A DNA stretch of 63,848 bases from Blattamonas nauphoetae (lineage: Eukaryota; Preaxostyla; Oxymonadida), in assembly GCA_033064195.1 (NCBI GenBank), contig JARBJD010000390.1:1-63848 (forward strand), in the 5' to 3' direction. Below, piece by piece: positions 1 to 10,667 of the stretch. The notes beneath the pieces were generated by a model. The model saw only the letters and a program-made list of their open reading frames with translations, had not been told where the DNA came from and searched no databases. The translations under genes and the position numbers were made by a program. The first letter of the stretch is position 1; every line of letters starts with the position of its first letter.

Positions 1-1590
1 ATTTTTTGTTTCCTCCATATTACCTACTTGTGACGGATCCGACGGATCGTGGTCAGCGTCAGATCTTCGTCTTCGAACCTCTCATTGAACATTTCACTCG
101 ATTTTTCAATCTCTCTGGTTTTAATACCATAAAAGGTGAACACAGACTCTGTTTACACAATTGACGACAAATTCCACGCCACGATCACGATCTCCACTTC
201 ACTGTTCACTATTGTACTTGCTCACTTCATTTTACCCTGTTTCACCTTCTTTTCCCCTTCTTTTTCGAAATCTTTCATGAAAACTTGAACATTGTGATGT
301 GTCAAAGAGGACCAACGGTCCGAAAAAGTGTCATGAAATCGGTGAAATGAGAAGGAACGATGAATGAACGAAAGTGAAAACGGGAAGAGTGAAATGAGAG
401 AAGGATTTGAAATGGTCTGAACTTAGACAAACAGTGAAATGTTAAGAACGAAAAAGACAAAAAGTGAAATTTTGAAAGAACTAATGAACCAAAATTCTGA
501 AAATTCAGCCACAGCCTTCTCGAATGGTGAGAACGGAAGGGCGATAGGTGTTAATTCGAGAAAAAGTGATGTGAGTGAAAAGTTGGTGAAAATGTGGTGC
601 GAAAAGGCACGTCAAAAGAGGACTATGAAGGTGAGGTGATCGGGAACAAGGCAAAGCGTCGGAAGGACGCAAATGTGAAGATTTTGGTGAAACCGCTAAA
701 AACGAAAACTGACGAAAAAGTGGTGAAAGATGAGGTGAAAAGTGAAGATGAAAGAGCCACCAAAAGGCGACTCGAGCGAAATGAAGCGTAAAACGCAAAT
801 AGGAGGAAAAGTGATCCTAAAAGTGAAGTCCTGAAAGCGCATACATTTTTTTAAAATCGGAGAAACTCGAAAATGGAATGTGGGTTGATCAAGAAAAATC
901 CCGATCCGGCCTTGATCAAACCAAAATCCCAAAAGTGTTTTTATCGCGAATTTCACCTTTCAAAATCGATTTTGTAATTTTAGAAGGTGTTTGAGGTGGA
1001 TTTGAGCCCATATAGCATTTTAAAGCAAGTTTTGAAAATCGACTTTTCGTCACTTTTCGACCACAGTTCGGTACGTAGCTCCACGAATTCCCAACCGATT
1101 TTCATCCGGATTGTTTTGATCGACGACCGACGTTGTCCCCGAGATTTTAGGATTGTTTTCGATTTTTCGAAGTGCTTCAACTGTTGGTTTCAATGGATTT
1201 GTGTGAAAAATGGAAAAACTTGAAAAATCGATGTTGACCTGAACATTTTTGATCTCATTGTTGACAAGAATCAATTCAAACAACGTTCGGAATCATTCAA
1301 ATCGTTTCTGAGTATTTGAAGGTCAGGTGGACCTCTCAAATAATTGCTGATGGTTCAATTGGGGCTTCTGGGAATGTCAATTTGCTTTGAAAGAACAACA
1401 GAATGATCACACCGATTGTTGTGTCAATCGGCATGATGATTTTGCCCAGTAGTATCGTCTAGGGCAGGGGTTCCCAATTCGCCATATACACTACTGACAA
1501 GTGGAGTAGCAGTAAAATTCTTTAGAAATCAAAGGTCAGTACATATTTCACAAGTTCACCATTCACAAATCATAATCGAATTGTCGATCG
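1..1590. other. Gene-poor left flank
   Basis: I see no gene I can support here. Positions 280-860 are purine-rich, with many short GTGAAA-like words that open lysine- and glutamate-rich frames, none resembling a known family. At about 1464 the sequence CAGGGGTTCCCAA resembles a terminal inverted repeat of hAT-type transposons, but I find no partner end, so it may be a solo terminus or chance. Confidence 0.4.
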
Positions 1591-1591
1591 A

Positions 1592-2080
1592 GTGATCAGA
1601 ACAATCAGAGATGGATTTCAAGACAATGCAACACAGATGGCAAATCATTCATTGATGAATCAGATGGTGGAATACTACAACATGACTCCTCATCGAGCGT
1701 ACTGGAACAAGTTCACTCCACAGCAAGCACAAAACAATCGTGAAATCGAAGCTCTGTACATCTCCAGTTGTGAAGAGCAATTGAAGAACATCCAACGACA
1801 GCAGACAACACAGCTGCTTTGGCGATACAAACCAGGAAACATTCTGTTGATTCACCTTGACTTGAACAAGACTGTTGCTAAGTTTCAGAAGAAGCGAAGG
1901 CAGTTTCAATTTGTTGGACAATTCATTGAGTACAAACACGGAAATGTGGTTGCAAAACTGCTGAATGGACTCACATGTCTACCAAAACTAGTGTACGTTC
2001 CAATCCAACACACCAAGTTCCATGCAGATTCAATTGACAAGTTAACTCCTGAGTTCATTAGTGAGTTCAATTTGGTTTAA
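1592..2080 (+). pseudogene. Polinton integrase, C-terminal fragment (fossil)
   Basis: The 162-residue frame resembles the end of a retroviral-type DDE integrase: a conserved stretch around NMTPHRAYWNKFTPQQAQ, as in the last part of the catalytic core, followed by a basic, beta-rich C-terminal domain. The upstream catalytic portion is not present in this window. In Polintons the integrase inserts the double-stranded element DNA into the host genome. It is part of the fossil and not functional as seen. Confidence 0.65.
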
Positions 2081-2115
2081 ATCTAAACTGTTTCGAATAT
2101 TTTTATTCCATTGAA

Positions 2116-2470
2116 ATGTCATCACTGAAAATTTTAGAACCGTTTGATCCTGAACAGAAGTGTTTTGAAAACATCTATGACTTTCAGAGACATTTGGAAA
2201 AGAACAGAGAAGAACTGAATAAATACACAACACAGAAACTGAATTGGTTGATCAGAATTGATGGATACAGAATCACAAAAATAAGAGGTGAGATCGCACT
2301 AAAAATCAAGTTCAGAGAACAACGGTGAATCCTCGATTGATCAAAGACTTTCAGACATTGAAGAATCAATTCGAACTTTGACAGACACTCTCAGCATGAG
2401 GCTTCGAAGTCTTGACGATACAATTGGTAATCTCATTCAAGAGTTAACGGACAGTTCGGTTTAAACCTTC
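2116..2470 (+). other. Unassigned small coding remnant in the Polinton fossil
   Basis: A short frame starts just after a T-rich stretch ending in ATTGAAATG, similar in layout to the other genes of the element. The product is rich in charged residues and looks helical or coiled-coil. I do not recognise it. Its position between the integrase remnant and the ATPase fits a small structural or accessory gene. Confidence 0.3.
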
Positions 2471-2582
2471 TTTGTTAATCTCTGTCAATGCAACTCCATC
2501 TGTATTATATCGAAGAATGACTGCTTCACATTTTGTTTCCTTTGGTAGACATTCCAGAAGTGTCGAATATCAATCGGTGAGT

Positions 2583-3059
2583 TCAACTGAGGATACACTC
2601 GACTGATTCGTTCTTTGTTGAATACTCCAAGATCCACATTGAATCAATGTTTGACTTCATGTCTGCTGACAAACTGAAGAGCTCATGCATCGTTAGAAAG
2701 AATGTGAACTTTGGTTGTCGATTTTCCAGTAACAAGTCCATCATTGTCATTCTATTTTTGGATGTTCTACGTTCACCCAGGATTCTGCGACAGTCATCAA
2801 GGAGGATAATCGTTTGGAGATTCTTAACCGAGAAGTCATCGATGTAAAGAGCATCAAAGAGATCCTCTCGGCATTCATCAGTGATTTTATTCTGCCATTG
2901 ATTGTCAATAATTTCTTCATACGCAGCTTTCGATTCAGAGAGTTCCAACAGAAATGGAAGTGCATCATCGTATTTGACTTTCACATAAGGAACGTTCAGT
3001 ATTGGTTTGAATTTGTCGAATGTTGGATCAATGTTCTTATCAGTGACGAAGACAAACAA
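2583..3059 (-). pseudogene. Genome-packaging ATPase-like fragment (FtsK/HerA type, fossil)
   Basis: The minus-strand frame shows a Walker B-like run (TIILLDDC) and, about 40 residues later, TFFLTMHELFSLSADMK, as expected for the sensor region of A32/HerA-FtsK packaging ATPases that pump DNA into the capsid in Polintons and related viruses. It is the only gene of the element on this strand. The gene looks broken; only this part is reported. Confidence 0.55.
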
Positions 3060-3366
3060 ATGGAATAGTTCATTCCGAACTTGAACATTCTGTAGTTTGG
3101 CAACCTCTCGAAGAGCATTGAACGTTTTCCACTTCCTCTGTTTCCAACCAGGACATTCACACTATTGCGATTGAAATTTTAGTTCTGGATGAATCTGTGA
3201 TTGAACTTCATGAGAAACATTCCTACTAGAAGCTTCACTCAGTTTTGCATTCACGTATGCTGCAAGAGAAGAGGGTTCCACCCTCCGCGAAACCAAAGGT
3301 TTTGTTGTTGAAGATCTTTTCATTTATGATTTCTCTCTAATTAAAATATAGTTTTGGATTTTTGTT

Positions 3367-4218
3367 TTGTATGAAAACACAATGTCGAAGATACAATACA
3401 TTCCCGCAAAGAGAAAAGCACCAGCGAAGAAACCGAAACTGAGATATGAGCAGGGAACAATGGATGCAATGAAAAGAATCTATGCTGATGATGACATTCG
3501 CACCAAATTCAATTCTGCACTCAGTAGTGTTCCATCAGCTTTAGAATACATTGAAAGGACTGGACAAAATTGGGAAGTCAAAATGGAGAAACATGGTAAG
3601 GTTCCTGATGTCATGATTTATGATAAAGAAAACGGAGATCTGGTTGCAGCGAATGGTTTCATGCTTGCATCATACAACAGTCGACCTGTCGTCGAGACTT
3701 ACTATTCAATGAATCCAACACCAGATATGCGAAGACAAACTCCATATTCATCATTTCGTCAAGATCATGGAAGAAGAATCAAAGCTGCACACAACAACTT
3801 CCTCAAGACTGGAGAATACGCTTTGCCTGGAAATTATCGTGAAGTCAACTACCAAGAAATGCAAGCACAACGATCACAACAACCTTATGCAATAATAAAG
3901 AAAGCTGTTGGTGAATTCATGAATGATACTTTGAAGGTGTATCGTGCCAGTCGAGAGATTCCAGCCGATCCTGGGAAAGGAGTGTTTGATAATATGATTT
4001 TCAATTCAATTCAATCCAAGATTGCATCAAAGATGTGGGATCAATGGCTTGAAGACTATGTTGAAGGTTTCATCAGTTCAAATCCAGATCATCAGAGAAC
4101 GAAAGCAAGAAAAGCGTTTAAGGAACAAATTCATCCACAGTTTCTCGAAATCATCACAAAACAGAAGATTTGCAAACTTTCCTTGATCGTTATTCAGCAA
4201 ACATCTCAACATTTGTGA
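3367..4218 (+). CDS. Unassigned Polinton-fossil protein, 283 aa
   Basis: A basic N-terminus (several KRKAPAKK-like residues) precedes a mixed helical protein with no motif I can name. It lies directly after an A/T-rich promoter-like stretch and just before the group of small structural genes, so a virion or DNA-binding role is possible; that is inference from position and charge only. It belongs to the Polinton-like fossil. Confidence 0.45.
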   Translation: MYENTMSKIQYIPAKRKAPAKKPKLRYEQGTMDAMKRIYADDDIRTKFNSALSSVPSALEYIERTGQNWEVKMEKHGKVPDVMIYDKENGDLVAANGFMLASYNSRPVVETYYSMNPTPDMRRQTPYSSFRQDHGRRIKAAHNNFLKTGEYALPGNYREVNYQEMQAQRSQQPYAIIKKAVGEFMNDTLKVYRASREIPADPGKGVFDNMIFNSIQSKIASKMWDQWLEDYVEGFISSNPDHQRTKARKAFKEQIHPQFLEIITKQKICKLSLIVIQQTSQHL

Positions 4219-4370
4219 ATCAACTGACATCTGAAGCATATCGAACAAGAGATGTGGTTCAATACCAAACAGGATATATGCCCGAATATACTCGATTTGC
4301 ACACTTACAGAAAGAAATGGGAGAAAGTGGTTAACTAAAAGATAAATATCAATTTTTATTTTTATAGAAA

Positions 4371-4961
4371 GTGATGCAACCAATTCTAAGTTGTCAATTT
4401 ACGAAACACACAAGTTCTTCTTCAGTTCCAACGTCAATCACCAACAATGTCATCATCGATAATAAAGGATCAACTTCTGGAAGACCAAAGCTCGAAGATC
4501 GAAATGAACAAGGTGCAAATGTTGAACTAGAGATTGTTCCAGGTACGTATGATCCACCACCAATGGAGATCTATCCATCAGCACCAATCCAAAGCCGTTC
4601 AATTCCACTGCGAGAATACACATCAAACATTTCAGCATTCAAAGATCAGTTATTACTCGTGTACAAGAATGCATTTGCATGTGAAAAGAAACTCTTGAAT
4701 AATCTCATTGAACCATCGAAGAAACTGATCACAAACCAAAGTGATTTATGTGCACTGATTGCTACACTCACTGGGATCAATGATGTGGTGATTGAACTGG
4801 ATGACCTGTCTGACAAGTGCCTATGTCTGAATAAACTCCCAATCTTTCGAACCATTTTCAAGATCCTTGTTGGTGGTAAAGACATGAGCATTGCCTTCAA
4901 TGAAGCTTACAACACAATCCTCAATTATGGAATATCACTGACTAAAGCAATTCCTCGTTAG
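4371..4961 (+). CDS. Unassigned Polinton-fossil protein, 196 aa
   Basis: The first half is polar and proline-containing (GTYDPPPMEIYPSAP) and the second half is predicted helical, with leucine-rich segments. It sits between two T-run/ATAAA promoter-like stretches in the structural block of the element. The layout suggests a minor virion component, but no family is recognised. Confidence 0.45.
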   Translation: MMQPILSCQFTKHTSSSSVPTSITNNVIIDNKGSTSGRPKLEDRNEQGANVELEIVPGTYDPPPMEIYPSAPIQSRSIPLREYTSNISAFKDQLLLVYKNAFACEKKLLNNLIEPSKKLITNQSDLCALIATLTGINDVVIELDDLSDKCLCLNKLPIFRTIFKILVGGKDMSIAFNEAYNTILNYGISLTKAIPR

Positions 4962-4974
4962 AATAATTTATGAA

Positions 4975-5662
4975 TTGTATTTTTATTTTTACATAAATGG
5001 CACCAGGAAGTTTCAACAAACTCAAAATATCGGCAAACAGTTCTTTCAATTCATCAAACCATTAGCTCCATCACTGCTTCAGGTTGGAGGTTGCTTGCTC
5101 TCTCAAACAAACAACAAGTTTGGACAAACAGCAGGAGGAATCCTGAGTGGCTTAGGCGGAATGATGGATGTATACCAACAGAACAAAGCAATCAATCGAG
5201 CACCACAACAACAGATGATTGATTATGAACCTCCACGTAATGCACGGTATTCAAACGATGACATACCACAATCGTCAAATTCAAGATTCAATTCAAAGGA
5301 TTATAATTTGTTTGTGTTCTAGTTTTTATTTTTACATAAATGGCACCAGGTTGGTTATCAAAATTAGCAGCAGTTGGCAAAATATACTCAGAGTTGGAGC
5401 TCCATTTCTGAATCTCATTCCCTTCGTTGGACCACTGATTTCGAAGGTTGCACAGACAGGTGTTGAGATGATACCAGATGTGAAATCGGATCAGCAAATC
5501 CACGCAGAAAAGATGGCACAATATGAGCAAGCAATCAATGAAGGAAACACAGCAGTTGCGAACAAGCTCAGAGGAGAAATACTGAGACTGGAAGAAAAGC
5601 TGAAGCCGAAAGCAAAGAAGAAGAAACTGAAAAGAAATAAGCAATATTGTTTTTATTTTTGA
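4975..5662 (+). other. Two small adjoining Polinton-fossil genes
   Basis: Two short genes follow one another, each introduced by the same words: a T-run, then ACATAAATGGCACCAGG. The first region encodes a glycine-rich, partly hydrophobic product (GQTAGGILSGLGGMMD). The second encodes a hydrophobic segment (LNLIPFVGPLISKVAQTG) followed by a lysine-rich tail. Small hydrophobic or basic proteins next to the capsid genes are typical of minor capsid or core components of Polintons. Part of the fossil; no firm function. Confidence 0.4.
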
Positions 5663-5666
5663 TAAA

Positions 5667-7535
5667 ATGAACTCGCATATAACACATCTGACAAACAAAA
5701 GAACAAGAGCATCATCATTGACTGGAAATACAACAGGATCAATCAAGTACACAAGAGATGACATTGGTCAAATTCAACAGCAACTCATGTCTGAACATCA
5801 CATTAATTACCTTCTGAATGATGGAGCACACAGTACTTCGATTCAAGAATTGAAACCATCAGAGAATTCACGGTTCTACAAAGGACAAGAAATCATCATT
5901 CCATTGACTGGTAATCAGGACATTTGTCAAATCGATGATTCATTCATTACGTTCACCATGACAGCAACATTGAAACTCAATAATTGGCAAACAACTTCAG
6001 GCAAAGTTGGATCGTACTTGAATGAGAGGATATTCATATTCGTTGGACTCAAACATTCAGCATCAATCTTTCGTGACCTTACTGTTCTTCACAACAATCA
6101 GAGAATCATCAGTACAACAACCAATGAAGTCTCTATGGAGTCTCACATCTACAATATGATTAAACCGAGGAGTCAATTAGAGAATCGAAAACATTGTCAC
6201 ACACCTTGGCAGAATGCATGGAATCATGATGAATCGGTTGCTGGTGTTTATATTCCATTGTCAGATTTCACAACAACGAATTGGAATGCAGTTGTCAAAG
6301 ACACTATTGATGTACCAATTCGTGTGTCGATTAATCTTGAAGATCTTCTGATATTCTCAGGCATGACTGACTATCCAAGATGTCTCTTTGGAGATCTGAA
6401 ATTGAGTGTTCACATAAATAAAGATGCATTCGTTTGTTGTCCTGTGAATCCTGAACTTACATTGAAAAATACATTATCATCACTTGTTAATGGAACAGCA
6501 GCAGCACCAATAATTAAAGCAGCAATTCTCAATTGTATTCAACATCGTCCATTCTTTCTGGACAATCTCGTCACCTCATGCACCAAGAATTTCGTTCAGA
6601 TTGGTCAATCATTTCTACAACCATCAGTTTGTCAAGACATTTTGTATCTTCAAAATGGTGAATTAGATACAGAACCAGAATACGAGGATCAATATATCTC
6701 ATTGAAAAGTGTGGATTATCGCATAGATGATGTGTATTGCATGAGTTCTGGATACAAAATGAAAGAAATTGCGAAAGAGAATCTAAGGGAGATGTACCAA
6801 AATCGTCCAGGAACAATTCCAGCAGAGAAGATATCGTTCTATCCATTTCAGAAGACACCAACTGCAACAGGAATTGATTGTACTCAGCAAATGGTTCTCG
6901 TTAATGCCAAAGATATCATGCTTCTCTTCCGTCACTACGACAATGAAGTCACTTGTTTCCACAATCCAATGCAGAAGAATATCCAAGTGAATCTCCTCAA
7001 TAGATACTATCCAGAACAACCGACTACAACTATTGGAGCTCGCTTCTATCAGTTTGCATTGTCAACTCTCAATCTTGATTCATACCTGACGGTTCCTGAT
7101 GATTTGGAACGATCGTTAACGGATTCTCTCGTTGAAGAGAAACTCACAGGAGATCAGAATTGTCCCAACGAAACTATGACTAGAGTACGACCGATTCATG
7201 ACAACACTGACTTCCTTTTGTGCTTCTCAACTCAAAGAAGTGGATGTCCAACAAACTGTAATGATTCAATCAGTTCCAAAGGTCAAAATGTTCCAGTCAC
7301 TTTGAGATCTCAACCAATATATCAAGGCAATATTGACACAAACTATAATGTTTACAATCCAAGTCAAAGTGGTGGTGATATGACAACATTTACTCATCCT
7401 CCAGCACCGATTTTAGCAACTACTGCAACAACGTGGTGGGTCTTACGATACAGTAACGGTGAACCAAAAGTTGAGTACGATCCAAATCACACACTGAAAG
7501 CGTTGCACAAGGAACTTGGAATAATGAAATCTTAA
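5667..7535 (+). CDS. Capsid-like protein A of the Polinton fossil, 622 aa
   Basis: A long frame paralogous to the next gene. Shared landmarks in the same order are a beta-rich N-terminal region, FRDLTVLHNN, KHCHTPWQN, YPRCLFGDLKLSVHINKD with a following CP dipeptide, and a C-terminal PPAPILATTATTWWVL. The length and beta-rich pattern suit a jelly-roll capsid protein, which would form the icosahedral shell, but I cannot show the fold from sequence alone. It starts at ATAAAATG after a T-run and looks whole. Confidence 0.55.
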   Translation: MNSHITHLTNKRTRASSLTGNTTGSIKYTRDDIGQIQQQLMSEHHINYLLNDGAHSTSIQELKPSENSRFYKGQEIIIPLTGNQDICQIDDSFITFTMTATLKLNNWQTTSGKVGSYLNERIFIFVGLKHSASIFRDLTVLHNNQRIISTTTNEVSMESHIYNMIKPRSQLENRKHCHTPWQNAWNHDESVAGVYIPLSDFTTTNWNAVVKDTIDVPIRVSINLEDLLIFSGMTDYPRCLFGDLKLSVHINKDAFVCCPVNPELTLKNTLSSLVNGTAAAPIIKAAILNCIQHRPFFLDNLVTSCTKNFVQIGQSFLQPSVCQDILYLQNGELDTEPEYEDQYISLKSVDYRIDDVYCMSSGYKMKEIAKENLREMYQNRPGTIPAEKISFYPFQKTPTATGIDCTQQMVLVNAKDIMLLFRHYDNEVTCFHNPMQKNIQVNLLNRYYPEQPTTTIGARFYQFALSTLNLDSYLTVPDDLERSLTDSLVEEKLTGDQNCPNETMTRVRPIHDNTDFLLCFSTQRSGCPTNCNDSISSKGQNVPVTLRSQPIYQGNIDTNYNVYNPSQSGGDMTTFTHPPAPILATTATTWWVLRYSNGEPKVEYDPNHTLKALHKELGIMKS

Positions 7536-7581
7536 AACAGTAAAAGAAAATAATGATATTGTATTTTTTATTTTTCTATAA

Positions 7582-9297
7582 ATGAGAAGTATCAGAGCAA
7601 ATCAATCCAAACCAACATCGACATTAATTGTGCAAATTGAAGTGCAATCGTATATGCCAAAACAATGGGATTCAGAACCTCACGTGTATTCAATTCAAGA
7701 AGTGCATCCAACAAATCCTCCAATGCCAAGCAGAATTGGAGATGAGATTGAAGTTCCATTGTCCTATGATGGTCATGATGTTACAGAATTTTCGAAGAGT
7801 CATTTGCGAATCGATCTTACAGTTACTGTTTCGGTTACCAAACCTTCGGAGACCAATTATATTGAAGAAGGTTCATTGTACGGAATGTTCTTCGGATTCA
7901 AATCATCATCAGATGCAATTCGAGACATGAGACTCGTCGATAGTCAAGGAAACATTATTGACAATTCACTTCAGAACAATCACATTCATGAATCATTTCT
8001 GTACCACACTTTCAAATCACAAGAAGAGAAAAACAACATGAAGCATTGCTCCAGTCTTTGGGAAAATGTTCAGAACATGGATCCAAGTGCGTGTGGATTC
8101 TACTATCCTCCAATTTACACAAATACCAAGCCATTTCCCCCATCAATCACAATGACAATTCCTTTGGTTATTCCGTTTGTTAATTTACTTCCATTGAGTA
8201 CATTTGATCAATATCCCAATTCCATCTTTGGTAATTTACGTTTGAGATTTCATTTGACAACTGATTCGCTTGTGTATTGTCCCATTCGACCATCAACAGT
8301 CATTCGAAAACACATTCAAGGATCAACTGATGATTCGGCTGGGGGTTATGATGCGATGAATACAGTAGGTCAATCTCGAATGCAAATAATGCACAACGGA
8401 GATTACTCTAATGTGACGCAGGAGTTTACACAAATCGGAAATCCAGTTTACCAATACAAAATGTTTGAGAGTCAAAACACAGGTAGTGTCGTTGCAAAGA
8501 CTTTCTACATGTCATCCACATCGACTGTTCTTAATTCATCAGTGGATAAAGTGTCTTCGATTTGTTACGGATATCAAATTACAGATGCAACGAAACAATC
8601 ACTGATCAAGACTTATTCAAAGACTCTGTTTGTTCTAAAAGCAGAAAGAATTGACACACAATCATTCCAATCAAAAGCGAATGCAATGGGAGTGAGATCA
8701 AACATCAGTATCAAACTCAACAATCTCATGAATCTAATGTGCTTATTCCCTGAAAGACCAAACGAATGTACAGTCTTCAGAAATCCTCACTACGTTGGTC
8801 AATTCGAAATGCTTGGATCCAACTTTCCCAATTTCCCAATGTCAACAACATCACCAGAGTTCTATCAAATGATGATGGTGAATGGTGATTTCATCGGATG
8901 TTCTGCAACTGAAGAGTTTGAGAAATCTATTTGTGCTTCTCGTCACATCACGTTTCACAAAAATGAACAAGATTGGACAAGAGTGAGAAGTAGAGCAGCA
9001 ACGGATGCTACGAGTTTCACTTTCATGGTTCCAACTGATCGAAGTGAAATTGTAGGTGGAGAAGAAGGTATCTCAACGTCAGAGTCAGTGAACATTGTCT
9101 ACAGAGGAACACCAATCAATCAAGGTGAACTTGATCCATATTTCACATCAACTAAAGAAGGACCACCTCCACCAATTCTAGCGCTACATCAAGCAACATA
9201 CTGGCTGTTCTGGATTGACAATGGACAACCACGAGTGCGATATGTCATTGATCGTCGACTCCAAGAAGCGGATGAAGAAGTGAAGAGAGGATATTAA
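7582..9297 (+). CDS. Capsid-like protein B of the Polinton fossil, 571 aa
   Basis: A paralogue of the preceding gene. Corresponding landmarks are IRDMRLVDSQ, KHCSSLWEN, YPNSIFGNLRLRFHLTTD followed by a CP dipeptide, and PPPPILALHQATYWLFWIDN. The two genes lie head to tail about 46 bp apart, with the T-run/CTATAAATG motif between them. The pair may be major and minor shell proteins, or two copies of one capsid gene that diverged by duplication. It looks whole. Family assignment beyond capsid-like is inference. Confidence 0.55.
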   Translation: MRSIRANQSKPTSTLIVQIEVQSYMPKQWDSEPHVYSIQEVHPTNPPMPSRIGDEIEVPLSYDGHDVTEFSKSHLRIDLTVTVSVTKPSETNYIEEGSLYGMFFGFKSSSDAIRDMRLVDSQGNIIDNSLQNNHIHESFLYHTFKSQEEKNNMKHCSSLWENVQNMDPSACGFYYPPIYTNTKPFPPSITMTIPLVIPFVNLLPLSTFDQYPNSIFGNLRLRFHLTTDSLVYCPIRPSTVIRKHIQGSTDDSAGGYDAMNTVGQSRMQIMHNGDYSNVTQEFTQIGNPVYQYKMFESQNTGSVVAKTFYMSSTSTVLNSSVDKVSSICYGYQITDATKQSLIKTYSKTLFVLKAERIDTQSFQSKANAMGVRSNISIKLNNLMNLMCLFPERPNECTVFRNPHYVGQFEMLGSNFPNFPMSTTSPEFYQMMMVNGDFIGCSATEEFEKSICASRHITFHKNEQDWTRVRSRAATDATSFTFMVPTDRSEIVGGEEGISTSESVNIVYRGTPINQGELDPYFTSTKEGPPPPILALHQATYWLFWIDNGQPRVRYVIDRRLQEADEEVKRGY

Positions 9298-9340
9298 TGA
9301 TAACACTGTTTTTTGATTTTTTATTTTTGATAAAAGAACG

Positions 9341-9751
9341 ATGGTTAAACGATACTTCTCAATTCAGAATTCTCACACTACTCAATTTCCTCATGATTTT
9401 GTCAATTCCAGAAAACAAAAATACATTTACTTCCTTGACTGTAAACTCATCCATGTGAAGGAAGAAATTGGTAGTACATCAACAATCATCTCCAAGGATA
9501 TTCCTCAGAATTACACCATTCACGCTGATTGGATCCAGACTGATGCACACAATGATTCGTACGATGCTTTCTGCAACGAACAGATTGCGAAACGAAAGAA
9601 GTGGGAATTAAGTACTCGACAATCAATAGTGAAGATCTGGTTCAAAGACAGTTCTGGTGAATCTATTGAGATGGAGACATCAGAGACGATCAATGGAAAA
9701 ATAATCAAGGAGTACTATGAATTTCTTGTTGATCTCATGTTGGAGTATTGA
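9341..9751 (+). CDS. Small terminal protein of the Polinton fossil, 136 aa
   Basis: A 136-residue frame follows another T-rich stretch (about 9310-9335). It is mixed alpha/beta and ends in acidic and aromatic residues. No recognised motif. It is the last gene before the hairpin at 9762 and probably belongs to the same element because of strand, spacing and the shared upstream motif. Confidence 0.4.
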   Translation: MVKRYFSIQNSHTTQFPHDFVNSRKQKYIYFLDCKLIHVKEEIGSTSTIISKDIPQNYTIHADWIQTDAHNDSYDAFCNEQIAKRKKWELSTRQSIVKIWFKDSSGESIEMETSETINGKIIKEYYEFLVDLMLEY

Positions 9752-9761
9752 TCGGTGAATT

Positions 9762-9800
9762 CTATTTTTGTGTGGACAATCTTCACAAACACAAAAATAG
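9762..9800 (+). terminator. Perfect 12-bp stem-loop after the last fossil gene
   Basis: CTATTTTTGTGT at 9762-9773 pairs perfectly with ACACAAAAATAG at 9789-9800 around a 15-nt loop. It lies 11 bp after the stop of the last gene. It could form a transcript-end structure or be a remnant of the element's terminus. Its function is inferred only from position. Confidence 0.45.
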
Positions 9801-9841
9801 CCGTTGAGTAGTTCATGTTCATGTTCGTGTGAGTTTCCTCT

Positions 9842-10471
9842 GGACACCCCGATACCCCTTTGGGGACGATCTATCTCAATCCTTCTCAATGACTGCTACG
9901 CTCTCACAGAGAATAGCGAAGTCCTTGAAGGGATAAGTCTTGGGTGGGCATGATTTACGGACAAATTCTTGGTAAAGAATCTGAAGCCAACATGAACCCC
10001 GGGGACAATCTTTCGATCATCCGTCTCCAATCCAACCTTCAATTTGTTCTACGCATTAGTCACGAGGGCACCATTTTGCCTGAGTATCAAGGGAAATTAC
10101 GTCGAGGTATCATATTTCAACTTGTCATTCAATCATTCATCATTCAATCCTTCATCGTTCAATCGTTCATCATTTCCTTTTTCAAGTTTTTGTCTGATTG
10201 TACCGTAGGACAACCCGATACTCCTTTGGGGATCACTCTATCATGATCCTACTCAATGACTACTGCTGGCGAATTCCTTGAAGGGCTAAGGTATTGGGGG
10301 GGCATGATTTACGGTCACATTCAAGTGATGCCCACAGTGAACCCCCGGGGACAGCCTCCCAGCTCGTCCCGCTCCAATCCAACCTTCAATTCGTTCTACG
10401 CATTAGCCACGAGGGCACCATTTTGCCTGAGTATCAAGGGAAATTACGTCGAGGTTTCATACTTCAACTTT
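9842..10471 (+). repeat. Tandem duplication of about 265-280 bp, two diverged copies
   Basis: Copy 1 (about 9842-10124) and copy 2 (about 10208-10471) share GGACA-CCCGATAC-CCTTTGGGGA, the CTTGAAGGG and GGGCATGATTTACGG words, and a common end of CGAGGGCACCATTTTGCC to GTCGAGG. They differ by substitutions and short indels, and a stretch of CATTCAATC-like repeats separates them. No protein family is recognised. This could be a decayed transposon fragment or an old segmental duplication. Confidence 0.7.
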
Positions 10472-10660
10472 TTTGGAAATTTTGAATTTTTGAATTTTTG
10501 AATTTTTTGAATTTTTTGAATTTTTGAATTTTTTGAATTTTTGAAATTTTTTGAAATTTTCCTAAGTATTTTTTTTTTGATATTTTTTTTTGAATTTTTG
10601 AATTTTTTTTAAATTTTTGAAATAGTCTTGGCATTTTGAAACTTTTTCATTTTTTTTGAA
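10472..10660. repeat. Low-complexity TTGAATTTTT repeat
   Basis: Imperfect reiterations of TTGAATTTTT fill this stretch. It is simple-sequence DNA without coding or RNA features and resembles the degenerate A/T tail that often follows retroposed sequences. Confidence 0.7.
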
Positions 10661-10667
10661 ATTAAGA

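Larger units (their letters stand above)
1592..9800 (+). mobile_element. Polinton/Maverick-like virus fossil, incomplete
   Basis: This is a fossil of a self-synthesising Polinton-like element. Seen in order: the C-terminal part of a retroviral-type integrase, a small unassigned frame, a packaging-ATPase fragment on the minus strand, three or four small genes, two large paralogous capsid-like genes and one small terminal gene. No protein-primed DNA polymerase B or maturation protease is visible, and no terminal inverted repeats could be paired, so the element is a partial copy. It looks broken, with roughly three or four breaks, all in the left half. The two large capsid-like frames are open over their whole length, so the copy is not very old. 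A short A/T-rich motif (T-runs, then ATAAATG or ATAAAATG) precedes most of the plus-strand genes. Right boundary is set at a hairpin after the last gene. Confidence 0.7.
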
